Shown in pieces: positions 33,417 to 48,400 of a stretch of DNA of 64,000 nucleotides (its first letter is position 1; every line of letters begins with the position of its first letter). The notes below the pieces were generated by a model. The model had not been told where the DNA came from and searched no databases. It saw only the letters and a list, made by a program, of their open reading frames with translations. The position numbers and the translations under genes are program-made. Location of the stretch: positions 10,232,501 to 10,296,500 of the forward strand of contig JAKSXM010000007.1 in the NCBI GenBank assembly GCA_022575985.1. Direction: 5' to 3'. This DNA is from Anagrus nilaparvatae. Taxonomy: Eukaryota; Arthropoda; Insecta; Hymenoptera; Mymaridae.

Positions 33417-33422
33417 TTTATT
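33417..33422 (-). terminator. Candidate ADAMTS polyadenylation signal
   Basis: AATAAA on the minus strand begins only eight bases after the ADAMTS stop codon. If used, the 3' UTR would be very short. Other hexamers downstream are possible. Confidence 0.35.
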
Positions 33423-33429
33423 AATCTTG

Positions 33430-36400
33430 TCAAGTTTCTGAAGGTAATACGTTTAGTTTTAATCCTTTTGATGGTACGCAAAATCCACAATATCCTCCAC
33501 ATTTTCCAATAACTCTTTGATTATTCTAAAATATTGAAAATATTGGTATCATTTATTAAAGGAGGGGGAAGAGGTCCTAGTAAAATTGACTTTTTTTAAA
33601 ATAGTTTTTAAATAAGAAGCAGTAGAAATAAATTTATGAACATTTTTGATCTTAAAAAATTTTTTACTGAAAATTTTTTTGTACTCTCAAAAATAAAATA
33701 TTGTGCCAAAAAAATTTCATATATTTCAAACCCTTCCTATTTAAAAACGGCCCAAAAAAAATTCGATATTCATTTATACTTACAATTTTATTAATTGAAA
33801 TATGTGCATTAGATTGTTGAATCCAATGAACATCAGGTGAGAGTATTAAATAAGTACCACTTAAATTTATTGCAAAACGTCCTTGAGGACAATTCATTTT
33901 ACTGTAACAATCACCTGCTTTACCATATTCGATATTATTCAATCCCATTTTCATTGCATATCGATAGTCATCAGCTAAAAAAGAATTTCATGATTTTTTT
34001 TACAAATAATGTTTTTTTTCTCTATAAAATTAAGAATTTGGATACTTACGGACAACATGTAATGTGTTGACGTCTATCCTTATTTTTTTAAACATTGTTC
34101 GTCCAGATATTGACAATTGTTCTTTCAAACATTCACAACTGTTATTTCTCTGGCCATCAAATGGACAAGTGTTAGGATCTTGGAGCCTATAAAAATTAAT
34201 TAATTATTAAGTTTCTAAAAATAACAAGTACTCAATTACAGAAAATGAATTGTAAATTTACCGTCTTTCATAAATTTCTGCATAATTTTCTCTATCACCA
34301 GTGGGTAAAGTAAGATATTCTTGTGGTTCATTGCTGCTCATTCCATAACAGAATATGGACATGTATTTACCTCCAACTAAAAGCGTGTATTCACCATCCA
34401 CGTAGGTTTTCAATCTTGTTTGAACTTCTAAACATGTTGTAGGACCCGTACATGGTTTTTGGTTACATTTTCTTTTTCTTTGAGGTTTTAAATTTTTTGG
34501 ACAAAAATGTCTTCGAACTTTTCTGCCGTGTTTATTTAAGCAAAAGAGTCTTCGTATTTGACGACCTTTTTTTCCACAAGTGTGCGAACACTAAAATTTA
34601 TATTAAAGTAAGATAAACAGAATGCGTGTTTTAATTTTATTTTGTTACATTTTTCCAGCTTCCAGCGATCCAATGAAATTCATCATAACAACCGCGTATT
34701 TTGCAGGGTTGCTCAGAAACCGGCTTTTTACTTAACGAACATTTAGTTGCTATTGCTGGATCTTGCCATCCATATTTATTTATCCTATGACACGTTACTT
34801 CTCGTTTTCTGAACCCATTACCACAAGTAGCCGAACACTGAAATTATATATAAATAATTGTAGATACTTAAAATTACCTATTTTATTAAATGCGAAAAAA
34901 ATTCAAAATTATTTACTTCGCTCCAATATCCAGTGTGCCATTTGTAAGTTGAATAATTTGATGAATCAAAAGATTGAATATCATTGCTTAAATGGCATGG
35001 GGGTCTTTGGCATTTTTTTGTTAAGCGAGGTCTCAATTCTTCAGAACATTCATTTTCTGGCATAATTTCTTGCCGAGAGTCTAAACACATGATTTGTCGA
35101 TGTTGATAACCATCACCGCATTTTACATCGCACTATTTTATAAAAAATTTTTACGTTAAAAATTAAATGGAATTTGACATATTCTTTGAACTTACTTGAC
35201 CCCAATCCCCTGCTTCCCATTGTGGACACTGGTGTACGTTACATGAAACTGTATGAGCTGGACGTTTTTTTAAATCGCAATAATTATCTGGTGCAATTTT
35301 TTGAGAAACTACGGAAGCACATTTTACTATTTGTTTTGCAGAACCTCCTCCACAAGATCTGGAACACTAAGTAGCAAGCAAGTATTTAATTTGAGATAAA
35401 TGATTAAATGGGAGCAAAAAATATCATTTTAAAATTCACGTTTAAAAAATATTACTGTTAATCGAAGTTATTTTTTATAAAAAATTGTATACTAGTGCGT
35501 TTAAAAAGTCGGTTACGAGATATTTTCAGCGCGAACAGTTTTAGTAATTTAACTCATTTCATACTAGTCCTCCCAAATTTGAAAAATGGGGAATCTTAAA
35601 TTTAACTCTGTAATTTATGAAAGTCAGAAATCCAGCAAAATATTTTTAAACCAACAATTTTAAACTATTTTTTCAGGATGATTTCGAGCGAATCAGTATT
35701 GATAAGTTACTTTTTATTATAAAACATTTATTAATATATAAAATCATTCATACTTCTCCAAAATCTTCAATAATCCATTCATATCCAGATTGAAACGTAA
35801 TATGAGAATTAATATCATTTTCCAAATTATCGTCATCCGGTAAACGAGAAGAATAAGTTGTATTATAGATCATGGGCTAAAATAAAATAAATGTATTATT
35901 TTTTTCATAAATCATTTATAGGCCAAATAATTTGAAGCTAAAAGAATATATTCATACTTTTGGGCAAACTTCAACAATACAATCTTTGAAATGTGAAGGT
36001 CTTAACAAGGAATTACAATTTAAACTGAGGCTACCATTTGAATATTTACATACGACCAGTCTTCTTTGAATTCCATTGCCACACGTAGTAGAACACTAAA
36101 AAAATTTATTTTTTGATCAGAATTCGTATTAATTAAATAAGAGGTAATTAATTAATAAACTTATTATTACCGCACTCCAAGCTCCTGTGTACCATTTAGA
36201 ACAAGGGCCAGCATCACAAACTTCAACCCTACTTTCTTGTTTGCCTTCACAGTATTTTGAATGCACAACTCGATTATCAATTTGACACAAATACCGGCTT
36301 TCCCGTTTACCAAGTCCACAAGTTACAGAACACTAAAATTATTAAAATTTATTAATTTTAAATAAAATTATTCACCTTGAATTTTATAAAACTTACGTCA

Positions 36401-39400
36401 GTCCATGGTCCTAAGCCCCATTTAGGACAAGATTTCTTTTCACATGGTTGCTTGATAACTTTTGTATCAGGGCATTTATCTTCTGCTACCGTTTGGTTAT
36501 CAGAATTAACACATATTGCTGATCTAACCTGAATACCATTTTTACCACAAGTAACAGAACATGAACTCCATTCTCCATATTGCCAATTAACCGATTTACA
36601 TGGACCAACGCATTGCTTAATTTCTTCTGGTCGTTTCAAATGATGACAAGTATGTGACGGTATTATTCTAGAAATATAAGAATTTCCGGTTTGAGGTATG
36701 TAAACACAATGATGTCTTATTCTATAAAATCCTGGACCACAATTATTTGAACATTCTGTTTTTGTTTCAGGTATTTCTTGCCACCTAAAAATAAAAACAT
36801 AAAAAAATTAATAATTGTAATAATTTATCATGAATAGAATGATTCTCTGTAATCTGTAATAGCCCCAAATTAATTATTTTATTTCTAAAAAAATAACAAG
36901 AAGTAAATCTCAATTTTTTTAATTTTCATATGTAAGCCAGAAAAGCGATTTCGAATTATTCAATTTTCAAGTTGTTAATACCTAACTTGAAAAAAAATCC
37001 GGTTGCCGCTAACTGAATTCGGTTATGGCAGCCGGAATTTTTTTCTTGTTCGAACGATTCCAAATGCCTTCAAAAGTAAAGAAAATTTTAAAAAAATGAT
37101 TTTCAATCATTTAAAATGCGAGCATTGCGGGACTTGTGGGACTTAAAAAAAATGTTGGACCCAAAAGAAATTTTTTGGTTTTAACTTTTTTTTAGGTTTT
37201 ATGTTACTTGCAACCACTTTCAAATCCATAATTACGGTATAAATATAAATTTCTAATTATTTTAAAATTGCATGAAATTTTAAATAAGAAACTGGATTTC
37301 AGAGAAAATCCGTTTTCATAAAACTTGTTTTAATAATATTAATTTAATTGTAAGTTTCTGATATCCAAAATGAACTTACTGTAGTGTACAATTAACATTA
37401 CATCGTTGAGTTTCTTCTCTCGGCCTTTGATATTGCGAACAATAAACATCAGAAACCGTTTCTTTAGTTTCAATATTTTTACAAATCACTCGACGATGTC
37501 TTATACCTTGACATATTCGATCACAATAATGCCAATCACTCAAAACCCAAACAAACTTTATCACAACTTTCTTAGAAATAGTATATTCGTAGGTTATTTG
37601 TGGAGGGTAAACATTCCCTACAGATAAAACCTAAAAAAGTAAAATTTTAATTAATCATAAATTTGGGTCAAAAAATTTTTTTTAATTACCTCTAAAATTA
37701 AATCAACTGCTATTGGTCTAGAACTATTGAGCCTTTCAATTACATGTTCATGGCCGCTATATTCTATCGTAGCACCTGGATAGATAATGACCTTTCGAGG
37801 AGCTACGCTTAAGTTTCCATTTAAAATATACTTTCCATTTTCTTCTAATCTTAGAGCTGAAAATATATTTAACATTGACTTTTACTTTGAAAAAAAATGA
37901 CTTTTAGCGATTATTATATTGAAACTAAACGAATACCTAAATAATTACTATCTTTATAAGAATTTTTCCAACCATATTGCCTAATGTCAATAAAACTACT
38001 TCCTGCAGGAATTATAGTAACTTTATTATACCCGGATCTACTGATATTATAACTGCCAGAAACTCTTTGGCAAGATGAATTATCTCCTTTACAAACACCA
38101 CAAATGTCTAAAGTAGCCGTTGAATTTAAAATGTGATCACAACCAGCAGGCTTGCAGAGTCCATTAACACAAATATCAAAAGTATCTGGGCCACAAGGTG
38201 TACCGTCTTCAACTTTTTCACGTAATTTGTAATACTGGTTTCCAGCGACTTGACAATAAAGCTTGCAGCGATCTTCGGGTAATACTGTTTTTAAAACATG
38301 AGTGGAATTAATTTAGAAATATTAATTTACATTTTCTATTCAATAAATTAAAAACTTACTTCTATTATATTTTGCATGCCATTTGACATTTTTTCCTAAG
38401 TTGCGTATGTCCAAATTATTACCATTAAAACGTTCGCATTGTTGTTGTCTAAAATTCAAATTAATAACCATAATAAATGTTAATTTAAATTAAATTAAAT
38501 AAATTTTTCATGTTCGTTACCTAAAATCTAAAGACCCAGATGGACACTCTTTGGTTCCACAGCTTCGGTATCTAACCCGCTCGCCTACGCAATAATTTCC
38601 TCCATTTTGCGGTGGCGGGCTATCGCATTCACGATACTTCCGTTTGATACCTCCACCACAGGTTCTCGAACATTCGCCGTAATTACTCCATTCACCCCAT
38701 TGACCATGAACTGGTTCTAGGTAATTTCGATATACACATTCACCACGATTGCACCATTTATCTGGTCCACAGTATGTACCGTCAGCCCATGGCATATGTT
38801 GAGTATGACATTGATCTCCATGATTGGAATGTGGAAGGGTACACCACAACTTTTTGCAGACTGCCTGACCGGTAACGAAAAATGCTTGTTAACTGAGCTT
38901 ACGTAGCATTTATTAAATTAATCATGTTAATTATTTATTTAACATTGTCGCAAAAATTCGGTAATTTAATTGATAATTGATTAGAAATTTGCTTATTTTG
39001 TGAAACTTGTGTATTAATTTATGTTCAGGTGAAATCCCATAATTAAATAAAATATTTTAATCAAATTTCAAAATTTTTAAAAAAGTAATCGCAAAATAGG
39101 TAGTGAACTGAAGGATTTATCAAATGAATATTTCAAATGTTTATTTAATGTTCATAAATAATTATTTCACAAAACGTTTGACTAGATATTTTATCTGCAA
39201 ATTTTCACATTTATTAAATTAAATTTCTTTATCGCAGGAATTTGAATTTAATATCGCTATTAACATCGCTAATCAGAAAATTTTAAAAACTTCTTAACAA
39301 AACTTACCATCGCTAACCATATGTGGACAAATTTTCGAATCAAAGCCATAAACAAGCTCGCATTGTTTATTTTCTGAATAATCTTCACCAGGTAATCTAT

Positions 39401-42400
39401 TTAAATTTGATTTCGATATAATTTTACTATCACGTGGTTCATCTAACAAACAATTTCCATGACCAGCGCTATAAAAAAATTATTTAAAATTTTTATTAAT
39501 AAATTCAAATAATATAAAGTTTGTAAATATAAGAAAGTAAAATAATGACTATAAATAAATGATGTGACCATTAAAATAAGCTGGTAGTATATTTTTGCGA
39601 TATTATATAGAGTTAATGTGTATAAATTTAGAATTAAACAGAATGCAAATAGGAAAAATGAAAAAACTAGCTTGGTTTATATAGAATGCAATTTCGTATA
39701 ACATATATAAGTTTACAAAAAACAAAATTTTATTTACTCGAGAAACTCAGTGACGTAGTGTCTGGAACATTTGGACCATATCCAGGGTTCAGTATTATCA
39801 TCCAACATTCGAGTCATTATATTGTGGACACCTGATGGATTACGAAATTTTGTGCATTTTGAATCATCGTCATGTGGCATATTTAATCTGTAATCATAAA
39901 ATTAAAATATATTTTGTGAATGCTACTAATTCATGAGTTAAAGTCATCTTAATTTTTATGTGATATTCTCTTTTACCAACATTTTTTATCTCATGTTATT
40001 TGAAATTTTTTTTCAAGCGTTGGATAATGAATTATGTACTATAAAATTTGGACTGACAGAAGTCAAGAAAAATAAAAGTTTATTTTTTATTATACTTACA
40101 CATGACCAATTTCGTGAGCGATCGTAAATGCTGTTGCGAGTCCATTGTCCTGGACAATAGAACAAGAAGCGCCTGGATAACACATTCTACCAAGCTCTGC
40201 TAATCCTAATGTGTCACAACGTTTTAGCCCGGGGTTATGACAAAGATTTTCTCTTAAAAAAAAAATTAAATTTTTAAGTTTTATAATTCAGTTTTTTCAA
40301 ATATATATGGGTTAATCCGTTTAAAACGAAATTTCTTTACGAGGTATAATATAATTCGAATGCCTAATTTTTGAGATTAGTGGAATTTTGGGGTAATTTA
40401 ACTCTGAGGGTTTAAATGAAATTTTAGTTGAACATTTTTAGAATCTAACATATTTTAAAAAAATGTTTACTTTTTTCCGAAACCGATGTAATTTTGTACC
40501 TTATAGGGAAATTATTTTTGCACAAAATATTAAAAGCCAGGCCCTAAAACAACTTCATGAATCCATACACTGAATATTTTTATTTATAACACGTTTTTTA
40601 GGCAAATAACTTAAGACATTTTAACATCCTCAAATAAATATTTAAAAAAGATGGCCAAAACTTTCCTTACATAACAATAAATTAACTAAAACTAACAAAA
40701 AAAAATCTATTTTTTGCAAAATAAAAATCAATAAATTATTCATAAATTCATTCCTAAAAAAAATCAGATTTTTTGTATAATAAAATTTAAAAAATCACTT
40801 CAATACAAATTCGCAATAATTTATATAAAACAATAAAAACTAATAACATCATAATAAAAGATACGTCCATAGAAATATGCTTTTTTTTTCATCAATTTTT
40901 AAATATCTTACATTATTTATTATATTGTAATGTAATTATATTTATTTTATGTCCTTTCGTAATAAATCAAGGCATTTTTTATTTTTTATAATAATAATAT
41001 AAAGAATAGAGAGATATAATTTATAAAAAAGAAAAAATAAAATTATGGTTAAAAATATACTTATAAGCAATAAAAATTTTATGTATATTTCTTTTGTGGT
41101 TAAAATAATTTTTTATTTTACAATAATTTTATGCTGAAAAAAATAAAATTCGCGAATATTTTTTTTTTTTTGCCCAAAGCGTTTTATTTTTTGTGAAAGC
41201 GAAGTTATTTGTTGAGGATTGTTCTTTGAAGAAACTAAAGAGTAGTTAAAAATATGGAGATTTTAAAGTGAAAATTAATTTTTTAAGCAGAAATTTATTG
41301 TTATATAAGAGTTTGTACCTGCTGATTTATTTTTTTGTTCTTAAAAATGTTATTTTTTACGATTAAGTTCTGATTTCAAGCATTTATGAAAACTTTTTTG
41401 AATTCATTTTCACACTGGGGTCTTATAAATTTATTAACTCTCGTAAAAACCAAATTTGGCTGCGTGATCTACCCCTCAGGAAAGAATTGGCAAAATTGAA
41501 GAAAAAATTTTTTTTCACATTTTTCATTATTTTTTTGAACAAAAACTTATTTTTACTTGTACAGTACATTGTTAGATTTTTTTGCTAAAAATTTCAAACT
41601 TTTATGGTTATATTGATTATAAATAAAATATTCAGGCCAAGTAAATAAAAAAAAATTTTTTTGGTATGATATTATGTGGTGTTAGTCATTTGATCAAAAT
41701 CAAGTTCAAATAATGCAAGTAAAACAACCTAACTGTGCATATATAATATTCAGATTGCATGATACAAGCCATTATTCTGTAACCCTAAAGAAGTAAAGCT
41801 TCAAGCTAACCTGTACTTGAAATTCATATTTTTACCCATATATAAAAAGACAATTTTTAAAATTAAATTAACAAAATTCTTACTCAATGAATATTATTGT
41901 AATTATGAGAATATTGCATTCATATATAAAGTAATAATCAGAAGAAGTTGAAGGAAATATTGTCTCTTTGATAATTTATTATTCAATTTGTAATAATATA
42001 ATAGAAAAATAATTTTAATTATAAGCAGAAAAATAAATAAATTTATAGTAGTAATACCTATTTCTTCTTCATTATTTAAAAATCATCATTAAATTATTTT
42101 ATATTTCATACTTAATTAATTAAAATTTTTTTCTACTGATTGATTTAAAAGGGATATTTAATGAATTAAATGCAGGACAATAATATATGATTTTTTTTAC
42201 GTCTTTTTTTCAAAAGTATTGCCTGAACTATGCACATTAATCGTCTGATTTCGATTTGGCAATTCTATTGTTATGAAGCTGTAGCGATACAAGCCTCGCA
42301 ACGGGAAGCTTATTCGAAATTGATGGCTAATAAATTTTCTAATTCTCGATATTTTATTTGATTATTTTTAGTGAAGTGTACAAATTAGGGTCAATAATCA

Positions 42401-45400
42401 AAATTGAGACATCTTTTCTATTTTATTTAGAAAATCAAAAAGGATGGTCAATATTTATTGTCAAAAAGAATTTATATTATAAAAATTTAAAAGAAATGCG
42501 ATTGAGAGAAACTGAATCCAGTGAGAAATGCCTAAGAAATTTTGACATTTCTAAATTATTACTTTAATAAATTTGAATTTTTTATAATTTTAAGTACACT
42601 TTTTGCACAGCCAACAGAGAATACCTTTTTTGAACATTAGAAAGGTAAGTAACAATAAAAAATGTTTAGAAGGTAAATGCATACTCACTCGAGCAGTCAT
42701 CAACCCTCTCAAAACCTACCACTATAAATAAATAATTCAATTATTACCTTGTTAAAAGTAAAGCTGTATCATGATGTTCAGGGGACGGCTCACTTGGATT
42801 ATTATGTTTTTGCCAATCACAAAACAGTTTAAACATTTCACCAGCTGCAATACCATCAGAACCAGGATGCTTATTACCAAAAATTTCATAAATTTGTTTT
42901 ATTTTCACAACAGCAATACTTATTGGATTACCAATTGATGCATCTTTATAAATTCTTGATACCTAAAAAAGTAAATTAAATTTATTTTACTTTTAAAACA
43001 AAAACGGTTATAATAAAATAATAGAAACTTTATAGTAATAGTTTCTTAATTATGTTTACTTTTAATTTAAAATTTAACATTATATTTTGAGGTTTCATAA
43101 ATTAAAGCTTATATTGTACAAGTTTATTGCAGTTTTCAAAGTACTAATTAACCTGGAGGTATAGAACTGAAATATTATTATCTGCATCGTTTAGTTGTAA
43201 ACTATTATTATTTTACGTAATTGCATGGATTGTAAAATTTTATTGGATTAACATATTTTAATGTGAATTTAATATGTTAAAAGTAATATATAACTTTTAG
43301 GAATAATCATCCTTGCATTAGAAAGTTTTGGCTTTATTTAAAAAATTTTACTAATTTAGAATGGTTAATTTTTTTTAAATATTTTTTGTAATATTAGTTT
43401 TAACATGGAACGTGTTTATAATGACTTAACGTAATTTTAAGTATGTCAAAAAAGTGAATATATGATACGAAAATTGATCCAAAAACGAGTGTGATTAGAA
43501 AATTAGATTTTTTTTTTTTAATTACGCAGGAATAAAAATTACAAGCAAAAAAAATAAATGTAAGTACCGTATTCATAAGCGTTAAGATGTAATGTGTAAG
43601 TCCATCACCATGATAATCAATCATTTTAGCATCAGCTACAACCATTATTTCAATAAAATATTCACGTGGTAACGCTCTTCTTGTTCTCCAACTTGCATAA
43701 ATATCAAGATCATTTTCAATCGATTCTTCATAATTTTCCATAGCAAAACTTTGACCAGAATTTTCTGAACTGTAAATTATAATTTATTTTTCAATTCGTA
43801 TTCAATGAAAAAAGAAAAATGAAATTTAAGTAGTAATTATATACCTTCCATCTTCAGTACTTTTTGGATAAGTAGATATGTGACGACGTTTTCTTTCATG
43901 TGGCTGATTGCCAACATATGTTTTTATGTCCGAAATATCCTCTATTGGTTTGACAGTATCTTCTTTCAAATAGTCATCTATAAATATCAAAAAATATTAA
44001 ATATTATTATTATTATTATTATGCTTGTAACTTATATATTATTGCTTATAATATTCGAGGTTTGTTTAATAATTTTTAATTATTAATTAAATGCAAAAAT
44101 TAAATTTTAAAAATCTTTAAAAATAGGGGCTAATAATAATGATGATTCAAAAAAAATTAACTTGTTTTTGAAAAATTTGCCCTAAATCGACTAAAATTGT
44201 AATGAATGCAATACTCAAATTTGTTTTTAGAGGTAAAACTTATCTTTAAAATGAAATTTAAAAAAAATTATACATGCTTATCATGTCTTTTATTAAGGCT
44301 TATTTTGCAACAGTTGGAATTTGTTTTTAGCTAAAACTTTACAAATTATAGAAAACAGACTAAAATAAGGGTTTTCTTATCCTATTTCGGAAAACACATT
44401 AATATACCCTGATAGTGATGAACATATTATATCCGTTGCTTAGTAATTGTTAATCACCAACCCTCAATCTAACCCCTCAGACAGAATTCCTTAATTGCTC
44501 AATATCAGTTTTTTTTTTTCAAATCAACGGTAAATTAAAAATTTTTTTTTGCTAGCGGGTTGATAACATTTTTTTCGCCCCGTTACCCGATTAATAAAAC
44601 GTGTTTTCTCCCCACTGAAAAAAAAAATTGCATTTTATCCATGCTTGGGAGCAAAAAAAGAATGCTCCAGATCGCAGTTTACAATCCTCGGCTTAACCTG
44701 AGATCTGGGTCATTCTTTTTCTCTTGGTTAAAAATGTACTATTAATTTAGTAAAATCAATTTTTTTTTAAACAAACATTTTTTTCTTTCACCCCTATTCA
44801 TTTATCTTGATTGGTTCCTATAATTATAAGCATAGTTCGAGAACATTTGGAGACATTTATATTAATTTTGATGAAGAAAAAGTTATAAATAAAGCGAATG
44901 AAAAAAATTTTTAATGTCACTAAATTTCTAAATTCATAAATTAATTAAAAAAATTTACTATACTAAAAAATTATATTTCTAAATGCTAAAAAAAGTATTG
45001 CCTAAATTTTTCCATAAATGAGAAATACATATAAAAGCTTATGCAGCTTATAAAATTTGCAATTTCTAGTTTTGCTCGAGGGTATAAGATTTTATAAATG
45101 CAACATTATAAGATCTATTATAACTTAATAATTTTTGAATAAAACACGAATCAAATACTGTCATTTAATCTTCATATTTGTCAGTATTAAAGTCATATAA
45201 TAATGTCAGAATATAATTTTTATGTAATTTAATTGTGCGCTATTACCAATATACCTATATGCACAATATTACCTGAGGAACAATAAAAAATGATGAAATA
45301 CACTTAATTATATTTATTTATTTGTTTTTAATGTTTAATGAATATAGAAAAGTTTTTTTTTTAATTCGAGGTCAATTTTAAAAAAATTTTTATTTCTTAT

Positions 45401-48400
45401 TAAAAATTATATGATGTAATTTTTATTTAATATATCTGGTCATTTATTTATTTATTATTTTTGTTTTTTTATTTCGTCGTGTGAGAAATTTCGTTAATTA
45501 GGATAATTTGTCAATTTAAAATTTATTTTTTTGTAAATGAAAATTTAAAGTTAATGACGTGTGGTGTATTTTATGGTTTATAGTTTTATTTTTGATGCGA
45601 ATTTCTTTTAACAAAATTTTTATGTGAGTGATTCTTTGTTAATTTAGGCACGGTCTAACTTTCGAATTTAATTAAATCACATTTTATATTCAGTTGCTTA
45701 TGATAGGTAGTTTTCAATAGGGATGAGTATTCGGTCATGATACCCAAAAGTTCTAGTTTTTTTAAAAATATAATTCAGTTTTCAGTAAATCCCAGATTTT
45801 TTCGAAAAAGGTCTGTAGTTACGGAGTAAATCGAAAATTTTCAAGTCGGATACCACCCACCCTTGATTCTAATTTTCCTAACCTTTATGATTCAAATCCC
45901 AAAACAAAATTTTTGTAAAAACATTCAAAATATCCAAATTGACAAAGAATCACTCATATAAACACGCTTATTATTAATGTTCAGCAGTTGCTACAAATTT
46001 TTCATCAGTATACTTTTTGTATATTATGAAAATAATATGCACTTTTGTATGCAAGTTATATTTATAGTGAAAAACCTCTTTTTCTATATTTACGCATATA
46101 ATAAAAAATCGTATTTTTCAAAATTTTATTTTTTCACACATGCAAAAATTATTTTAATTTTTTAATTATCCTATTAAGAATATCTTGTTATTCAATTTTT
46201 TTTATTATTATTTTTAAAATAGTAAGTGAAATTTGATATTTTGGTCTAGAATCTTATGTAGGATAAAAAATTAATTTATTTATTTTGGATTTTTATTATT
46301 TTACTTTATGGACCAATAAAAATGTACTATTTTATCAGATTGGATTTTTATAATGATATAAATAAATAAATAAATTTTATATTTCAAAATCACGTAACTT
46401 ATTTTTAATTACCAAAAAATTGAGTTAAATTTACATAAAAAACAACAAAAAATCAGATAATTCAGTAATAACTCATCAATTAACACAAAAAATTTGTGCA
46501 ATCATCTTAAAAAATCAAAAATAAAGCGTGTTTTAATTACCAATTTTAATAATAATTAAAAAAATTTTTTATACATTCATACCATAAAAAAATGACACTT
46601 TACTACATCAGAATACCTTCCAATAAATTTATGTATAAATAAATATAAAAAATTTATTACTTATTGTCTTTTTTTTTATATGATAAAAAAGAGAAATAAC
46701 GAGTTAAAAAAAAATGCATTATAAGATTACTACTCTTCTTTATAAGCTTTATTATTAGTAAATGTATATTATGAAAGTTATAGTAATTAATCTCAAAGTG
46801 AAATTACAATAATAAATTCTTGCATATATATAAACACGCAGATAAATAAATAAAAATGTTTATAAAAAATAGGACATGTCCATAATTCTTTTTTAAAAAA
46901 TAATATATTTATAAAGGTCTTTTATACACTTTTGAAGTAAGAAAATTGAAGTACGTGATATATTTTAATAGTTTGTGGGAATATTGGTCTATAAAATCAG
47001 TTTGTTTTTGTGGGTTTATGTTTAAAATTTTTAAAAATTTATGAGTTTGGTGGTAGTTCCAAAGTGATAAAAAAATTGTAAAAAAATGGAATGATTATCC
47101 CTCAGAGCTTGCAAAGCAAAAAGAAAGTTTTTTTTTCAATCTCTAATTGTAATTTTTTTTAGGTCACTAAAAGCTAAATTTTTAAGAGTATTGATTTATT
47201 GAAGGCAATAGCAGAACATTTTTTAAAATTGAAAAATATTGTAAACTGAGTGCTTTAAAAATTAAAAACATTCTTTTTGATACCAACTGAAAAATTAAAG
47301 CTTCTTGAGTTTATTGGGTACAATGAAAATCTTGTTTTATTCTTTTTTATAGTGGGAATAGAAATATTAGCAAAATAGGATTCAAAGAATGTTGAAAATG
47401 GTGGATTTTTAATTCTAGGAGCTTGCAGAGAAAATGAAAAATGTTCTTCAAATTTTATGAATTGAATTTATTTGACCATTAAAAACCATATGCAAAATAA
47501 AATGAAATATTTGTCTAAACTGGGTTGATTTTAAATTCTGAGAGCTTTCATTATAAGAAAAAAGAATTTCCTCTACAATTAAAAAAGTTGTGACATAATA
47601 TATACTTTAGAGTTACTAATTACGATAAAACAATGTTTATCACTACTTTTTAGAAAGAAAAAATCTTTGCTTTGTAATCTTAAAAATTATTATCGCTGTA
47701 TGTTCAATACTCTTTAAACTTTTGAACATACAGCGATAGTAATTCTGTCTGACATAATAAGCATATTAAAAACAGATTTAAAAAAATTTTGAGATTCCCC
47801 TTATGAAGTGAAAAGTAATTTTAAGGAAAAAGTTAATTTTATTTAAAAAATTTTAAAACTCTTTTATAAGTTTATGTTTTACATTAATGATTTCTAGATG
47901 CTTACTAGGGGCGTGCGATTATCCGAGTAATTGGGTATCTTATCTGATCCGATAGTTCGGTCTTTTTATTAATTTGTATTAGATCGGATTTCGGAATGAC
48001 GGCCCTGTGCTCCTCTAACTTTTGCCCCCCTGGAAAATTATTCCTGGAGGGGGGGGGGGGGAGGAGGCAATGGACCATATAACGGATTTCAGATAAAACC
48101 GAAATGTTTCAAAGTTTTGCATTTACAATTTTAAATCGGACTATGAAATCTTTTCTCTGTATATATTTTTATTTAAAATTAATTTTTTAAAGCACGGATG
48201 AACGGTGAGACTTTAATGACCCGACATGCTCCTTCAGACTCGAGATACCAAAAAACGTCAAATTTAAACTAAGCATGTTTTGGCCTAATCTAAAAATCTA
48301 AACTATTCGACCGTGAAATATAATTTCAGTTTATTTTTGCTAAAAACTGGCTGACTTTGTGGACTCATAACTTTTTCCAGATCCCGCAACCTGCAAAAAA

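Larger units (their letters stand above)
29501..33429. other. Intergenic region of 3.9 kb
   Basis: It lies between the start of the DUF4781-like gene and the 3' end of the ADAMTS gene, both on the minus strand. It is AT-rich, with a dispersed repeat at about 30,968-31,280 and a T17-type homopolymer near 31,009-31,025. No gene was recognised. Confidence 0.5.

Noticed and set aside
33837..37627. Several plus-strand frames of 66-100 codons opposite the ADAMTS exons.
   Set aside because: They are antisense shadows of the thrombospondin-repeat and GON exons and have no features of their own.
42358..42567. A 69-codon plus-strand frame in the ADAMTS intron.
   Set aside because: No motif, splice context or family resemblance; length is within chance expectation for this window.
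48049..48061. Run of 13 G in an AT-rich intron.
   Set aside because: Simple homopolymer. A single run is not a good quadruplex candidate, and length may be a sequencing artefact.
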